Of a stretch of 62,101 bases of DNA, positions 26,498 to 35,183 are shown piece by piece. Below the pieces are notes generated by a model. That model did not search any database. It saw only the letters and a program-made list of their open reading frames with translations, and was not told the DNA's origin. This DNA is from an uncultured Lachnospiraceae bacterium. Lineage in GTDB: Bacteria > Bacillota > Clostridia > Lachnospirales > Lachnospiraceae. Where the stretch lies: NCBI GenBank assembly GCA_947177445.1, contig CAMWUL010000013.1, forward strand, positions 1 to 62,101, in the 5' to 3' direction. A program made the position numbers and the translations under genes. The stretch's first letter is position 1; each line of letters opens with the position of its first letter.

Positions 26498-26613
26498 GTT
26501 ACTTTTCACGGCTTCGCCGTTCAAAGCAACTTGATGCCCAGCGCGTGCTGCCTCGGGTTTTTGTGCAAACAGCGCACAAAAACACCTCGCGGCCTCTACC
26601 CGTGAAGAGCATC
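26498..26613 (+). mobile_element. MITE-like inverted-repeat element, copy B (116 bp)
   Basis: Same family as 14055-14197, here in the opposite orientation. The left terminus GTTACTTTTCACGG (26498-26511) is intact; the right terminus has diverged to CCGTGAAGAGCATC (26600-26613). The stem GTTTTTGTGC/GCACAAAAAC is kept, and the CAAAATGAGC stem of copy A is missing. Perfect 8-bp direct repeats TTTGTACT flank it (26490-26497 and 26614-26621). It lies between the promoter and the first gene of the isomerase operon. Confidence 0.85.
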
Positions 26614-26624
26614 TTTGTACTTTC

Positions 26625-26653
26625 ATTATTCCCCGGCGGCAGCTTAACTTCAA
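26625..26653 (-). promoter_or_regulatory. Promoter of the isomerase-transketolase-kinase operon
   Basis: TTGAAG (26653-26648), 17-bp spacer, AATAAT (26630-26625) on the minus strand. Transcription would start near 26618, so element B (26498-26613) is transcribed as 5' leader. Confidence 0.6.
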
Positions 26654-26655
26654 TA

Positions 26656-26706
26656 CATTATTAAGTACTTATTCACATATTAATTGACTTAATTTACTTA
26701 ATCATC
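26656..26706. promoter_or_regulatory. Candidate LacI-type operator region
   Basis: AT-rich, with repeated ACTTAAT/ATTAAGT words, including the near palindrome TTAAGTACTTA around 26660 and ACTTAATTTACTTAAT around 26687. It lies between the two divergent promoters and overlaps the regulator's own -35, so autoregulation is plausible. The exact operator is not determined. Confidence 0.45.
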
Positions 26707-26712
26707 TATACT
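26684..26712 (+). promoter_or_regulatory. Sigma-A promoter of the LacI-family regulator
   Basis: TTGACT (26684-26689), 17-bp spacer, TATACT (26707-26712). The coding start at 26764 is about 45 nt downstream. Confidence 0.8.
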
Positions 26713-26763
26713 GAGTCACAGAAATTGTCACACGCCGAAAAAGCGGCGGAAAGGAGGCGTCCT

Positions 26764-27774
26764 ATGCCCATTACAGCAAAGGAGCTTGCAAAGCTGCTTA
26801 ATCTCTCTGAAGCCGCTGTCTCCATGGCACTGAACAATAAGCCAGGCGTCAGCACTCAGACACGCAAAAAAGTCATAGCCCTTGCAAAAGATAAAGGCTA
26901 TGACTTTTCCCGGTTGGAACAGACTCAGCTTCCCTCCGGCCCCAGCGGAACCATACAGTTTATTATCTATCGAAAAAACGGCGCCGTGGTAGGAGACACC
27001 CCCTTCTTCTCCCAGCTTTCCGAGGGCATCGACACCGGCTGCCGGCAGGCCAGTTATTTTCTGAATATCACTTATCTATATGAGGATGATAACCTGCCAA
27101 ACCAGCTGTCAAAGCTTCTGGCACCCGGATGCCGGGGAATTATCCTGCTGGGCACCGAGATGGACGAGCACGCCTTTGCGCCTTTTCTCACCCTTCCCGT
27201 TCCGATTGTTGTGCTGGACACCTTTTTCGAGGGAATCAGCGCCAATTATGTCCAGATCGCCAATGTGCAGGGCGCTTTTCTGGCCGCCGGCCACCTGATT
27301 CGGAAATACCGGACCCAGCCCGGCTACCTGCGCTCATCCTATCCCATAGGCAATTTTTCGGAACGGGCGGACGGTTTTTACAAAGCAATCCGCAAAAACG
27401 GCATGCCCGCCTCAAAATCACCGGTCCACACTCTTTCGCCCTCCATGGAGGGCGCTTATGAAGACATGCGGGAGCTTCTCCGTCAGGGAGAAGCCCCTGC
27501 CCGCTGCTATTTCGCGGACAACGACCTGATCGCCGCCGGGGCAGTGCGGGCCCTGAAGGAGGCCGGTTACCGCATCCCTCAGGATGTCTCCCTCATCGGC
27601 TTTGATGACATGCCTCTTTGCACCTATGTGGAACCGGCCCTCTCCACAGTCCGGGTGCCCAAGCAGTACATGGGACAGATGGCTGTCCGGCGGCTCACAG
27701 AGCTGATCGCCGACAAAAACGCCTCGCCCGTGAAAATAGAAATCGAAACCTCGCTGGTGCTGCGTCAGTCCTGA
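26764..27774 (+). CDS. LacI-family transcriptional regulator
   Basis: Sugar-responsive repressor of 336 aa. The HTH is ITAKELAKLLNLSEAAVSMA followed by the hinge helix region VSTQTRKKVIALAKDKGYD. The effector domain is periplasmic-binding-protein-like (GTIQFIIYRKNG, YFADNDLIAAGAVRALKEAG, SLIGFDDMPLCTYVEPALST). The start at 26764 follows AAAGGAGG; 13 further in-frame codons upstream belong to the leader. Divergent orientation and the shared intergenic region make the isomerase-transketolase-kinase operon its likely target. Confidence 0.92.
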   Translation: MPITAKELAKLLNLSEAAVSMALNNKPGVSTQTRKKVIALAKDKGYDFSRLEQTQLPSGPSGTIQFIIYRKNGAVVGDTPFFSQLSEGIDTGCRQASYFLNITYLYEDDNLPNQLSKLLAPGCRGIILLGTEMDEHAFAPFLTLPVPIVVLDTFFEGISANYVQIANVQGAFLAAGHLIRKYRTQPGYLRSSYPIGNFSERADGFYKAIRKNGMPASKSPVHTLSPSMEGAYEDMRELLRQGEAPARCYFADNDLIAAGAVRALKEAGYRIPQDVSLIGFDDMPLCTYVEPALSTVRVPKQYMGQMAVRRLTELIADKNASPVKIEIETSLVLRQS

Positions 27775-27798
27775 ACTCTCTCCAGACTCTTCAGCCCC

Positions 27799-29643
27799 TT
27801 ATGCCGCCTCAAACTGACTGTTGTACAGCTCCGCATAGAAACCGCCCTTTGCCATCAGCTCCACATGATTGCCGCTCTCGATCACGTCTCCGTCCTTCAT
27901 CACCAGAATCAGATCGGCGTTTTTAATGGTGGAAAGCCGATGCGCAATGATAAAGGAGGTCCGCCCTCTGGTAAGGATATCCATAGCCTCCTGAATCCTG
28001 GCCTCGGTACGGGTATCCACGGAGCTGGTGGCCTCGTCCAGAATCAGCAGGGGCGCATTCTCCACCATGGCTCTGGCAATGGTAATCAGCTGCTTCTGCC
28101 CTGCGGACAGATTGGCCTTATCGTTCAATACGGTATCGTACCCGTTAGGCAGGGTGCTGATAAAGTGGTCGATACCTGCCGCCCGGCAGGCTCCCCGAAG
28201 CTCATCCTCCGGCACATCCTTTTTGCTGTAAACAATATTTTCCCGGATGGTTCCTTCGAAAAGCCAGGTGTCCTGAAGCACCATTCCAAACAGGTCGTGA
28301 ATATTTTTCCTGGTCAGCTCCTCCAGCGGAATGCCGTCGATGAGGATCTGTCCCCCGTCCAGCTCGTAAAACCGCATCAGCAGATTCACCATAGTGGTCT
28401 TTCCCGCACCTGTAGGACCCACAATAGCCACCTTCATTCCTGGCCGGGCATGAGCGGAAAAGTCATGGATAATCGTCTTGCCCGGCTCATATCCAAACTT
28501 TACATGGCGAAATTCCACGTCTCCCCGGGCGCTCTTCAGCTCCCGGGTCTTATGGCTTTCATCCTCCATCTGGGGGCCGTCCAGGAATTCAAATACCCGT
28601 TCGCTTGCCGCCGTCATGGACTGCATGCTGGTCATGGCCTGGGCGATCTGGCTCAAGGGCGTGGTAAAGAGGCGGACATACAGCATGAATGCCACGATCA
28701 CGCCAAAGGTGATATGCCCCTGAAGCACCAGCATGGCTCCCACCACGCACACCGCCACATATCCGAAATTTCCGATAAAGCCCATAATCGGCATCATAAG
28801 CCCCGACAAAAACTGGCTCTTCCAGGCGCTGTTATAGAGGCTCTCATTGATCTGGTCAAAGGTCTGAATGGCCTTCCTCTCCCCGTTATAGGCCTTTACC
28901 ACATTATGCCCGGTATAAATCTCCTCAATATGCCCGTTGATCAGTCCCAGCTGCTTCTGCTGCGCGGTAAAATATTTCTGAGAACGCCCCATCACCGCGG
29001 ACATGATGGCAAATCCAAATAAGCTGGAAAAAATTGCTGTCAGGGCCATGACCCAGTTGGTATAAAACATCATGATCAGAGAACCCAGAAGCATGGTGGC
29101 CGCCGTAAACAGGGATACGATAGACTGGCTCATGCTCTGGCCGATGGTATCCACATCATTGGTCACCCGGCTCAGCACATCTCCGTAGGTGTTGGTGGTA
29201 AAATAGCTTAAGGGCACCCGGTTGATCTTCACATCGATGTCTCCCCGAAGCCTTCTGGTCAGCTTCTGGGTGATAGTGGTCATGGTATAGGACTGTACAT
29301 AGGATAAAATGGCGCTGACGCCGTAGAGGCATCCCAGGGAAATGGCGATCCCCCACACCGCATCCATATCCACCTCGGAAATCAGTCCTCTCTGAATGGC
29401 GTCCGTCATATCGCTGAGCCGGTCCGGTCCGATCAGGGAGCAGATTGATCCGCCCATGGCAAACACCACCGCCATTACGATAAAGGGCATAAAGCTTTTG
29501 CTGTAGACCATCAGCCGCCCCCAGGCCTTTCGAAAATCCTTGGGCTTTCCTGCCGGCCCCCGTCCGTGCATTCCCGGTCCATGCATTCTCGGACCGGTTC
29601 CCTGTGCCTTTTGATCCTTCATTACCTGTTCCTCTCTTTTCAT
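27799..29643 (-). CDS. Heterodimeric ABC exporter subunit, catalytically complete half
   Basis: Half-transporter of 614 aa: six predicted TM helices, then a nucleotide-binding domain with Walker A VGPTGAGKTT, signature LSAGQKQ, Walker B PLLILDEATSSVD (catalytic Glu present) and H-loop IIAHRLST. The N-terminus before the first TM is Gly/Met/His-rich. It pairs with the 29640-31397 product; the two genes overlap by four bases (ATGA). Families such as BmrCD and TM287/288 pair one complete and one degenerate ATP site, as here. It is probably a drug or peptide exporter under MarR control. The substrate is unknown. Confidence 0.92.
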   Translation of the reverse strand: MKREEQVMKDQKAQGTGPRMHGPGMHGRGPAGKPKDFRKAWGRLMVYSKSFMPFIVMAVVFAMGGSICSLIGPDRLSDMTDAIQRGLISEVDMDAVWGIAISLGCLYGVSAILSYVQSYTMTTITQKLTRRLRGDIDVKINRVPLSYFTTNTYGDVLSRVTNDVDTIGQSMSQSIVSLFTAATMLLGSLIMMFYTNWVMALTAIFSSLFGFAIMSAVMGRSQKYFTAQQKQLGLINGHIEEIYTGHNVVKAYNGERKAIQTFDQINESLYNSAWKSQFLSGLMMPIMGFIGNFGYVAVCVVGAMLVLQGHITFGVIVAFMLYVRLFTTPLSQIAQAMTSMQSMTAASERVFEFLDGPQMEDESHKTRELKSARGDVEFRHVKFGYEPGKTIIHDFSAHARPGMKVAIVGPTGAGKTTMVNLLMRFYELDGGQILIDGIPLEELTRKNIHDLFGMVLQDTWLFEGTIRENIVYSKKDVPEDELRGACRAAGIDHFISTLPNGYDTVLNDKANLSAGQKQLITIARAMVENAPLLILDEATSSVDTRTEARIQEAMDILTRGRTSFIIAHRLSTIKNADLILVMKDGDVIESGNHVELMAKGGFYAELYNSQFEAA

Positions 29644-31397
29644 CCCGCAAGCTCCTCCTTTGACAGCTGTGACAATGCGATCTGCTGATATACCTGACAG
29701 CTTTCCATCAGTTCCTCATGAGTGCCGATCCCCACTGCCTTTCCGTCTGAAAGCACAATGATTTTGTCCGCATTCTTGATGGTGCCGATGCGCTGAGCCA
29801 CAATCAGCGTAGTGGTCTGGTCCGTCTCCTGCTTCAAAGCGCTTCTCAGAATCCGGTCCGTCTTATAATCCAGCGCGGAAAAGGAATCGTCGAAAATATA
29901 GATTTCAGGCTTCCGGCACACCGCCCGGGCAATGGCCAGACGCTGCTTCTGTCCTCCCGAAAAATTGCTTCCCCCCTGGGCCACAGCCCCCTGATATCCG
30001 TCCTCCAGCTTTTCCACAAACTCCCTGCCCTGGGCGATAGCCACCGCCTTTTTGATCTCCTCCGAAGAAGTTTCCCTGCCGTTATCCCCGTAGGCGATAT
30101 TATCCTCCACGGTACCGGCAAACATCACTGCCTTCTGGGACACGTACCCCAGCTTGTTGTGCAGCGCCTCCAGGGTATAATCCTTTACGTTGACCCCGTC
30201 TACCAGAACCTCTCCCTCCGTGGCATCATAAAACCGGGGAAGCAGATTTACCAGCGTGGACTTGCCGCTGCCGGTAGCGCCGATGAAAGCTACCGTCTCG
30301 CCCTTGCGGGCGGTAAATGAAATATTTTCCAGTACATTTCCTCCCGCATCCGGATACCGAAAGCTCACATTGCGGAACTCCACCTGCCCCTCCATTCCGG
30401 GCTTTCCCTCTGTGACAGTCCCGTCAGAAATACTGCACTGTCTGTCCAGCACCTCGTTGATGCGCTTCGCGGACACCAGCGTTCGGGGAAGCATAATAAA
30501 GATCATGGTCATCATCATAAACGCGGAGACCACCTGCATGGCATAGGAGGAAAATACCACCATATCCGAAAACAGCCCGATTCGCTCCGCCATGGCCGCC
30601 TGACTGATCAAATATGCCCCGATGCAGTAAATGGAAAGAGTCAGCCCATTCATAATGATATTCATAAAAGGATTCATCACCGCCATGGTGCGGAAGGCAA
30701 ACAAATTGTTATCCATCAGCTCGCCGCTGGCCTTTTCAAACTTCTCTTCCTGGTATTCTTCTGCGTTGTAGGCCCGCACCACCCGGATGCCCATCAGATT
30801 TTCCCGGGTCACCCGATTCAGATTATCCGTCAGGGTCTGCATTTTCCGGAACCTGGGCAGTGTGATGGAGGTGATAATCAAAATCAGCGTTACCAGAGAC
30901 ACCACAGCCACGCCGGTGCTGGCTGTCCACTGCCAGCTTTTCCCCACGATCTTCGTCATGGCCCAGACCGCCATCACAGGAGCCTTGATGATCAGCTGCA
31001 GCCCCATGGTAATCAGCATCTGCACCTGGGTCACGTCATTGGTGGAACGGGTGATCAGGCTGGGGGTGGAAAAACCGTTGATCTCCTCCATGGAAAAGCT
31101 CTCCACCTTGTAAAATACCGCGGCGCGCAGCCTTCTGGAAAAGGACGCCCCCAGTCTGGCGCTGAAAAATCCCACGGTCACGGCCAGTGCCAGACTGACT
31201 AAAGCGCAGGCCAGCATCCTGCCGCCGGCTCCCAGAATATCGCTCATTTGGCTCCCTTGTGTCTGCACCATCCTGGTGATCTCAGACATGTAATCCGGCA
31301 GCTTCAGATCCAGACCCACCTGGGCAACCACCAAAACCAGGCTGACCGCCGCAATCAGCCAGTCTTCTTTTTTCAAATACTTGAAAATCTTTAACAT
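29640..31397 (-). CDS. Heterodimeric ABC exporter subunit with degenerate ATP site
   Basis: Half-transporter of 585 aa with a six-TM exporter domain and NBD. Walker A is IGATGSGKST and the signature FSGGQKQRL is canonical. Walker B reads YIFDDSFSALD, with Asp where the catalytic Glu should be, and the H-loop reads IVAQRIG with Gln instead of His. This double change is the hallmark of the non-hydrolysing half of heterodimeric exporters. AGGAGGAG precedes the ATG. The MarR regulator ends 26 bp upstream. Confidence 0.93.
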   Translation of the reverse strand: MLKIFKYLKKEDWLIAAVSLVLVVAQVGLDLKLPDYMSEITRMVQTQGSQMSDILGAGGRMLACALVSLALAVTVGFFSARLGASFSRRLRAAVFYKVESFSMEEINGFSTPSLITRSTNDVTQVQMLITMGLQLIIKAPVMAVWAMTKIVGKSWQWTASTGVAVVSLVTLILIITSITLPRFRKMQTLTDNLNRVTRENLMGIRVVRAYNAEEYQEEKFEKASGELMDNNLFAFRTMAVMNPFMNIIMNGLTLSIYCIGAYLISQAAMAERIGLFSDMVVFSSYAMQVVSAFMMMTMIFIMLPRTLVSAKRINEVLDRQCSISDGTVTEGKPGMEGQVEFRNVSFRYPDAGGNVLENISFTARKGETVAFIGATGSGKSTLVNLLPRFYDATEGEVLVDGVNVKDYTLEALHNKLGYVSQKAVMFAGTVEDNIAYGDNGRETSSEEIKKAVAIAQGREFVEKLEDGYQGAVAQGGSNFSGGQKQRLAIARAVCRKPEIYIFDDSFSALDYKTDRILRSALKQETDQTTTLIVAQRIGTIKNADKIIVLSDGKAVGIGTHEELMESCQVYQQIALSQLSKEELAG

Positions 31398-31423
31398 GCT
31401 TCTCTCCTCCTGTTGTCATATGC

Positions 31424-31900
31424 TTATGTGAAATTCTGTTTCATCTTGTTGATCAGGCGGATAAATTCATCCAGCTCCTCCTCGGAAAAGCCCCTCGCAG
31501 CCTGCTGTTCCATCTGTCCGGCTCCCGCCATCCAGCTCTGTATGCTGTCCTGTACCGCCTCCGACAGTGTAATCTTTTTCAGCCTGGCGTCGTGATCCAC
31601 CGGTCTCCTTTGTACAATGCCCTTTTTCTCCATCATCTGCAGCATCTTGGAAATGGTGGAACGCTGTACCTTCATTTGCTCCTCCAGATCCTTCTGGTAA
31701 ATATCCCTGTCCCGGTTCTCCCACAGATAAGCAATTACCCCGAAATTAGCGGGAGAAAGTCCCTCCCAAACCTGATTTCCCCCGGCGGCCTTCTCGCTGA
31801 TCCCGGCAAAATACCGTTTGATGGTATGAGCCAGCCCATTCAGCTCCAGTACCACACTGGAACGCTTCTGCAGCATCTCCTCATCCTTCCTGTCCTCCAT
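31424..31900 (-). CDS. MarR-family transcriptional regulator
   Basis: Winged-helix repressor of 158 aa. LSPANFGVIAYLWENRDRDI, QKDLEEQMKVQRSTISKMLQ (recognition helix) and MEKKGIVQRRPVDHDARLK (wing) are typical. It opens the operon with the exporter pair, the usual layout for an efflux pump induced by its substrate. GAGGGAGG precedes the start. Candidate operators with the word ACTGTTTC lie upstream. Confidence 0.92.
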   Translation of the reverse strand: MEDRKDEEMLQKRSSVVLELNGLAHTIKRYFAGISEKAAGGNQVWEGLSPANFGVIAYLWENRDRDIYQKDLEEQMKVQRSTISKMLQMMEKKGIVQRRPVDHDARLKKITLSEAVQDSIQSWMAGAGQMEQQAARGFSEEELDEFIRLINKMKQNFT

Positions 31901-32002
31901 ATGGCTGAACCTCCCTCTTGAAATTTATGTTGCCTTACTTTACCATTTTTTTACGATTCTTTTATACATTTTATTTTTCCTTTATAATTGTTTCCCTTTT
32001 CT

Positions 32003-32090
32003 ACTGTTTCATAATTCAACTGTTTCCTTATCTAACAACTATTATATCCGCAAAAAAAGAAAATGCAACAGTTTCTTATCGGAAACTGTT
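32003..32090. promoter_or_regulatory. Candidate MarR operator cluster
   Basis: A perfect inverted repeat AACAGTTTC (32067-32075) and GAAACTGTT (32082-32090) with a 6-bp spacer, plus two further half-sites ACTGTTTC (about 32003-32010) and AACTGTTTC (32018-32026). They lie upstream of the marR gene in a very AT-rich stretch (31920-32090). A -10-like TATAAA on the minus strand near 31981 fits a promoter just below the half-sites. Confidence 0.6.
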
Positions 32091-32190
32091 ACATCTTCCC
32101 TGGTGTCTTTATTTGTACTTTTCCTGATTCCTTTCCCCTCGGTTTATCTTATCTTTGTCTTCCCGGCACCTGTTCTCTGAAGTGCTATAC

Positions 32191-32382
32191 TCATCCCGCA
32201 TGATCCGCGGTCTGAATCTCCTTCACATTTTTTTCCAAAAGCCTCCTTGCAATCATGACCTGGTGGCCGCAGCCCCTGCACTTAATCCTGAAATCCGCTC
32301 CTACCCGAAGCACCTCCCACTCCTTGCTTCCGCAGGGATGCTGCTTTTTCAGCTTCAAAATGTCTCCTATATTGATGTCCAT
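32191..32382 (-). CDS. DUF951 family small protein
   Basis: Sixty-three aa, cytosolic, function unknown. The family pattern is plain: IGDILKLKKQHPCGSKEWEV, then FRIKCRGCGHQVMIARRLL, with a CxxC pair that may bind a metal. The start at 32382 is chosen because GGAAGG is six bases upstream and family members begin M-D-I; an ATG two codons earlier (32388) is possible. It lies 47 bp after the YdcF-like gene and probably shares its transcript. Confidence 0.88.
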   Translation of the reverse strand: MDINIGDILKLKKQHPCGSKEWEVLRVGADFRIKCRGCGHQVMIARRLLEKNVKEIQTADHAG

Positions 32383-32429
32383 CTTCATCCTTCCCTTCTG
32401 ACCCGCTTACCGCCGTCGCCGGCGCAGAC

Positions 32430-33347
32430 CTACAGATTTCCCACCAGGAAATCCTTTATCACTCCCAAAAACTCCCGCAGCAGGTTATTGGGATTCATCC
32501 ACAATACAGAACCTGCCGCCATCCCCTCTACGTTTGCATATCCCTGCTTTTCTGCGATCTTCATAGCCCGAAAAACATGAAAATTGTTGGTCACGATCAC
32601 CACCCTGCTGTTTTTCCTGTCCAGCAGTTCACCGCTGAACCTAAGATTTTCAAAGGTGTTCGTAGACCGGTCCTCCTTCGTAATCCGCTCCGGAGCAATT
32701 CCTGCGTCGATAAGATACTGCTCCATTCCGGCCGCCTCGCTGACCGGCTCGTTGCTCCCCTGGCCTCCGGACACAATGACCCGTGTCCCGGGATTCTCCA
32801 GCAGGTACTCCACCGCCCGGTCCAGTCTGAGGCGCAGGGCCTGACTGGGGCCGTCTGCCTTCCACTGAGCCCCCAGCACGATCAAATAATCCGCTCCCGG
32901 CAAGGCACCCGCCTCAAACCGCGCCAGGATCATTCCCATGACCACTATGAATATCAACAGGCCAAGTCCTGTAACTCCAAGGATTCCTGCCTTCAGCCAC
33001 CCGGGCATGGCGTTTATGAGCCTTCGGTCCATAAACACCCAGGACACCAGGAAGAACGCGGCCCCCAGGGCCCCCCAGACCAGATAAAAACGGGAACCGA
33101 ATCCCGCTATGGAAATGCATATGCAATAAATGATGCAAATTGCACCCAATATGCCGAATATCATTGCTCCTGCTGACAATTTTTTTCTGTTTCTCCCTCT
33201 TTCTTCCAGATAAATAACCCTTTTTGCTTCACTTAAGGGAATCAGCCGATCCTTCTTTTTTCCCATTCTTCTCGTTTCCCGTAACAGTTTTCTGAAGTCT
33301 CCTTCCGCAACATAACTAATATAGCACATAATGTACAGCCTTCTCAA
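32430..33347 (-). CDS. YdcF-like (DUF218) membrane protein
   Basis: Membrane protein of 305 aa: three or four hydrophobic helices between about residues 57 and 145, then a DUF218 Rossmann-like domain (GADYLIVLGAQWKADGPSQAL, RVIVSGGQGSNEPVSEAAGM, ITKEDRSTNTFENLRF, VVIVTNNFHVFRA). Relatives act in envelope polysaccharide or lipid-carrier metabolism, but the reaction is not defined here. I keep the TTG start at 33347 because AAGGAG lies seven bases ahead; ATG codons at 33329 and 33266 are alternatives. Confidence 0.85.
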   Translation of the reverse strand: MRRLYIMCYISYVAEGDFRKLLRETRRMGKKKDRLIPLSEAKRVIYLEERGRNRKKLSAGAMIFGILGAICIIYCICISIAGFGSRFYLVWGALGAAFFLVSWVFMDRRLINAMPGWLKAGILGVTGLGLLIFIVVMGMILARFEAGALPGADYLIVLGAQWKADGPSQALRLRLDRAVEYLLENPGTRVIVSGGQGSNEPVSEAAGMEQYLIDAGIAPERITKEDRSTNTFENLRFSGELLDRKNSRVVIVTNNFHVFRAMKIAEKQGYANVEGMAAGSVLWMNPNNLLREFLGVIKDFLVGNL

Positions 33348-33383
33348 TAGGATGCTCCTTGAGATTTTCTTAAGATTTTATCG

Positions 33384-33412
33384 TTGCCTATTCTATTTCC
33401 TTTGGATATAAT
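33384..33412 (+). promoter_or_regulatory. Sigma-A promoter of the AAA/PD-(D/E)XK gene
   Basis: TTGCCT (33384-33389), 17-bp spacer, TATAAT (33407-33412). Transcription starts near 33419, which excludes an in-frame ATG at 33384 as the start codon of the downstream gene. Confidence 0.8.
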
Positions 33413-33446
33413 AAAAGAAAAGCCGTATACGAAAAGAGGTGAGTCC

Positions 33447-35183
33447 GTGAGCAGAAAAGCCAAACTGCCTATCGGCATTGAAAATTTTGAAAAAGTGCGC
33501 ACCCTGGGATTTTATTATGTTGACAAAACAGGATTAATCAAAGAATTACTGGATAATTGGGGAGAAGTAAATCTGTTCACCCGGCCCAGGCGATTCGGGA
33601 AAACTCTCAATATGAGCATGTTGAAATACTTTTTTGAATATGGCTGTGACAGCTCTCTCTTTGACGGTCTGTTGATTGCCGGGGAACAGGAGCTATGCGC
33701 AGAATACATGGAGAAGTTTCCAGTAATTTCAATCACTCTGAAGGGGGCGGCCTCAGACAATTTTGAAGGCGCACGGGCCATGCTTCGGTCCATCATTGGA
33801 GATGAAGCGCTGCGTTTTCGGTTTTTGCTGGACAGCGAACGTCTTTCGAGAGAAGAAAAAGCACGTTTTGCACAGTTGATCCATGTGGATGCAAGCGGAC
33901 AGCACGGATACATTATGCCGGACGATGTACTGGCAGACAGCCTGCGCACTTTATCCAGTCTTCTGCGAAAACATTATGGACAGAAAGTCATCCTTTTAAT
34001 AGATGAATACGATGTTCCGCTGGACAAGGCACAGCAATACGATTACTACGACAGCATGATTACTCTTCTCCGCTCTCTGTTCGGCCAGGTTCTGAAAACA
34101 AATGACAGCCTTTATTTTGCCGTATTGACCGGTTGTTTGAGAATATCCAGGGAAAGCATATTTACGGGATTAAACAATCTTAAGATCATGTCAATTACAA
34201 ATGTTCAGTTTGATGAGCATTTTGGATTTACAGACGCAGAGATCAGAAAGCTTCTGAATTATTATGATCTGGACAACAAATACGATACGGTCAGAACATG
34301 GTATGACGGATATCATTTTGGCAATGAAGATGTTTATTGTCCCTGGGATGTGATCAACTACGTAGATTTGCTCCGCGGGGAACCGGATGCTTCTCCGAAA
34401 TCCTTCTGGATCAATACCAGCGAAAACAACATTGTCCGAAACTTTATCCAAATGGCCGGTCCACAGACAAGGCGAGAACTTGAACAGCTTGTGAACGGGG
34501 AAAATGTCACCCGAAAAGTCAATGAGGAATTAACCTACAGAGATCTTTATAGGAAGATCGATAATTTGTGGAGCGTGTTGTTTACTACGGGGTACCTTAC
34601 CCAGCGGGGAAAAACAGACGATAAATTCTATCAACTGGCAATCCCGAATCTGGAAATCAAAGAGGTTTTCGTTGAGCAGATATTAAATTGGTTTCAAGAG
34701 GAAGTCAGCAAGGATACCGCAAAGCTGGATGCATTTTGTACAGCATTTGCCACGGCAGATGCCATGGCCGTGGAATCACAGTTTAATGCCTATCTTTCAA
34801 AAACTATCAGCATCCGCGACACAAATGTGCGTAAGGATCGGAAAGAGAATTTTTATCATGGCATATTGCTGGGATTGTTGAGCCATCGTGAAGACTGGAT
34901 CCTTGTATCCAATGCAGAATCCGGAGACGGCTGCAGCGATATCCTGATTGAGCTGGAAAATGAAGAGGTTGGAATTGTAGCAGAAATCAAATATCCGGAT
35001 AACGGGAATTTGGAAAAAGGATGTCTGGAAGCATTAGAACAAATAGAGCGTCTGCGGTATGAGGATAAACTTTTACAAAACGGAATGACAACAATCTACC
35101 ATTATGGAATTGCCTGTTATAAGAAAAAATGCATGGTGCAGGTCAGGCGCCGCACCCCGGGAGGTCATTATGAAGGATTATGA
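33447..35183 (+). CDS. AAA-ATPase-like protein with PD-(D/E)XK nuclease domain
   Basis: About 578 aa, of the AAA-ATPase-like/DUF1703 family that is amplified in gut Clostridia and Bacteroidetes. N-terminal IGIENFEKVRTLGFYYVDKT, Walker A-like RPRRFGKTLNMS and Walker B ILLIDEYDVPL. The C-terminal nuclease-like core is GDGCSDILIEL and GIVAEIKYPD. The real substrate is unknown; roles in defence or mobile DNA are suggested for the family. The start is GTG at 33447, behind GAGGTGAG and after the promoter. The region is AT-richer than its neighbours, consistent with recent acquisition. Its last 14 bp overlap the sirtuin gene. Confidence 0.85.
   Translation: MSRKAKLPIGIENFEKVRTLGFYYVDKTGLIKELLDNWGEVNLFTRPRRFGKTLNMSMLKYFFEYGCDSSLFDGLLIAGEQELCAEYMEKFPVISITLKGAASDNFEGARAMLRSIIGDEALRFRFLLDSERLSREEKARFAQLIHVDASGQHGYIMPDDVLADSLRTLSSLLRKHYGQKVILLIDEYDVPLDKAQQYDYYDSMITLLRSLFGQVLKTNDSLYFAVLTGCLRISRESIFTGLNNLKIMSITNVQFDEHFGFTDAEIRKLLNYYDLDNKYDTVRTWYDGYHFGNEDVYCPWDVINYVDLLRGEPDASPKSFWINTSENNIVRNFIQMAGPQTRRELEQLVNGENVTRKVNEELTYRDLYRKIDNLWSVLFTTGYLTQRGKTDDKFYQLAIPNLEIKEVFVEQILNWFQEEVSKDTAKLDAFCTAFATADAMAVESQFNAYLSKTISIRDTNVRKDRKENFYHGILLGLLSHREDWILVSNAESGDGCSDILIELENEEVGIVAEIKYPDNGNLEKGCLEALEQIERLRYEDKLLQNGMTTIYHYGIACYKKKCMVQVRRRTPGGHYEGL

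Noticed and set aside
35104..35169. Longer start for the sirtuin
   Set aside because: The upstream ATG is inside the nuclease gene without a ribosome binding site; the ATG at 35170 has GGGAGG.
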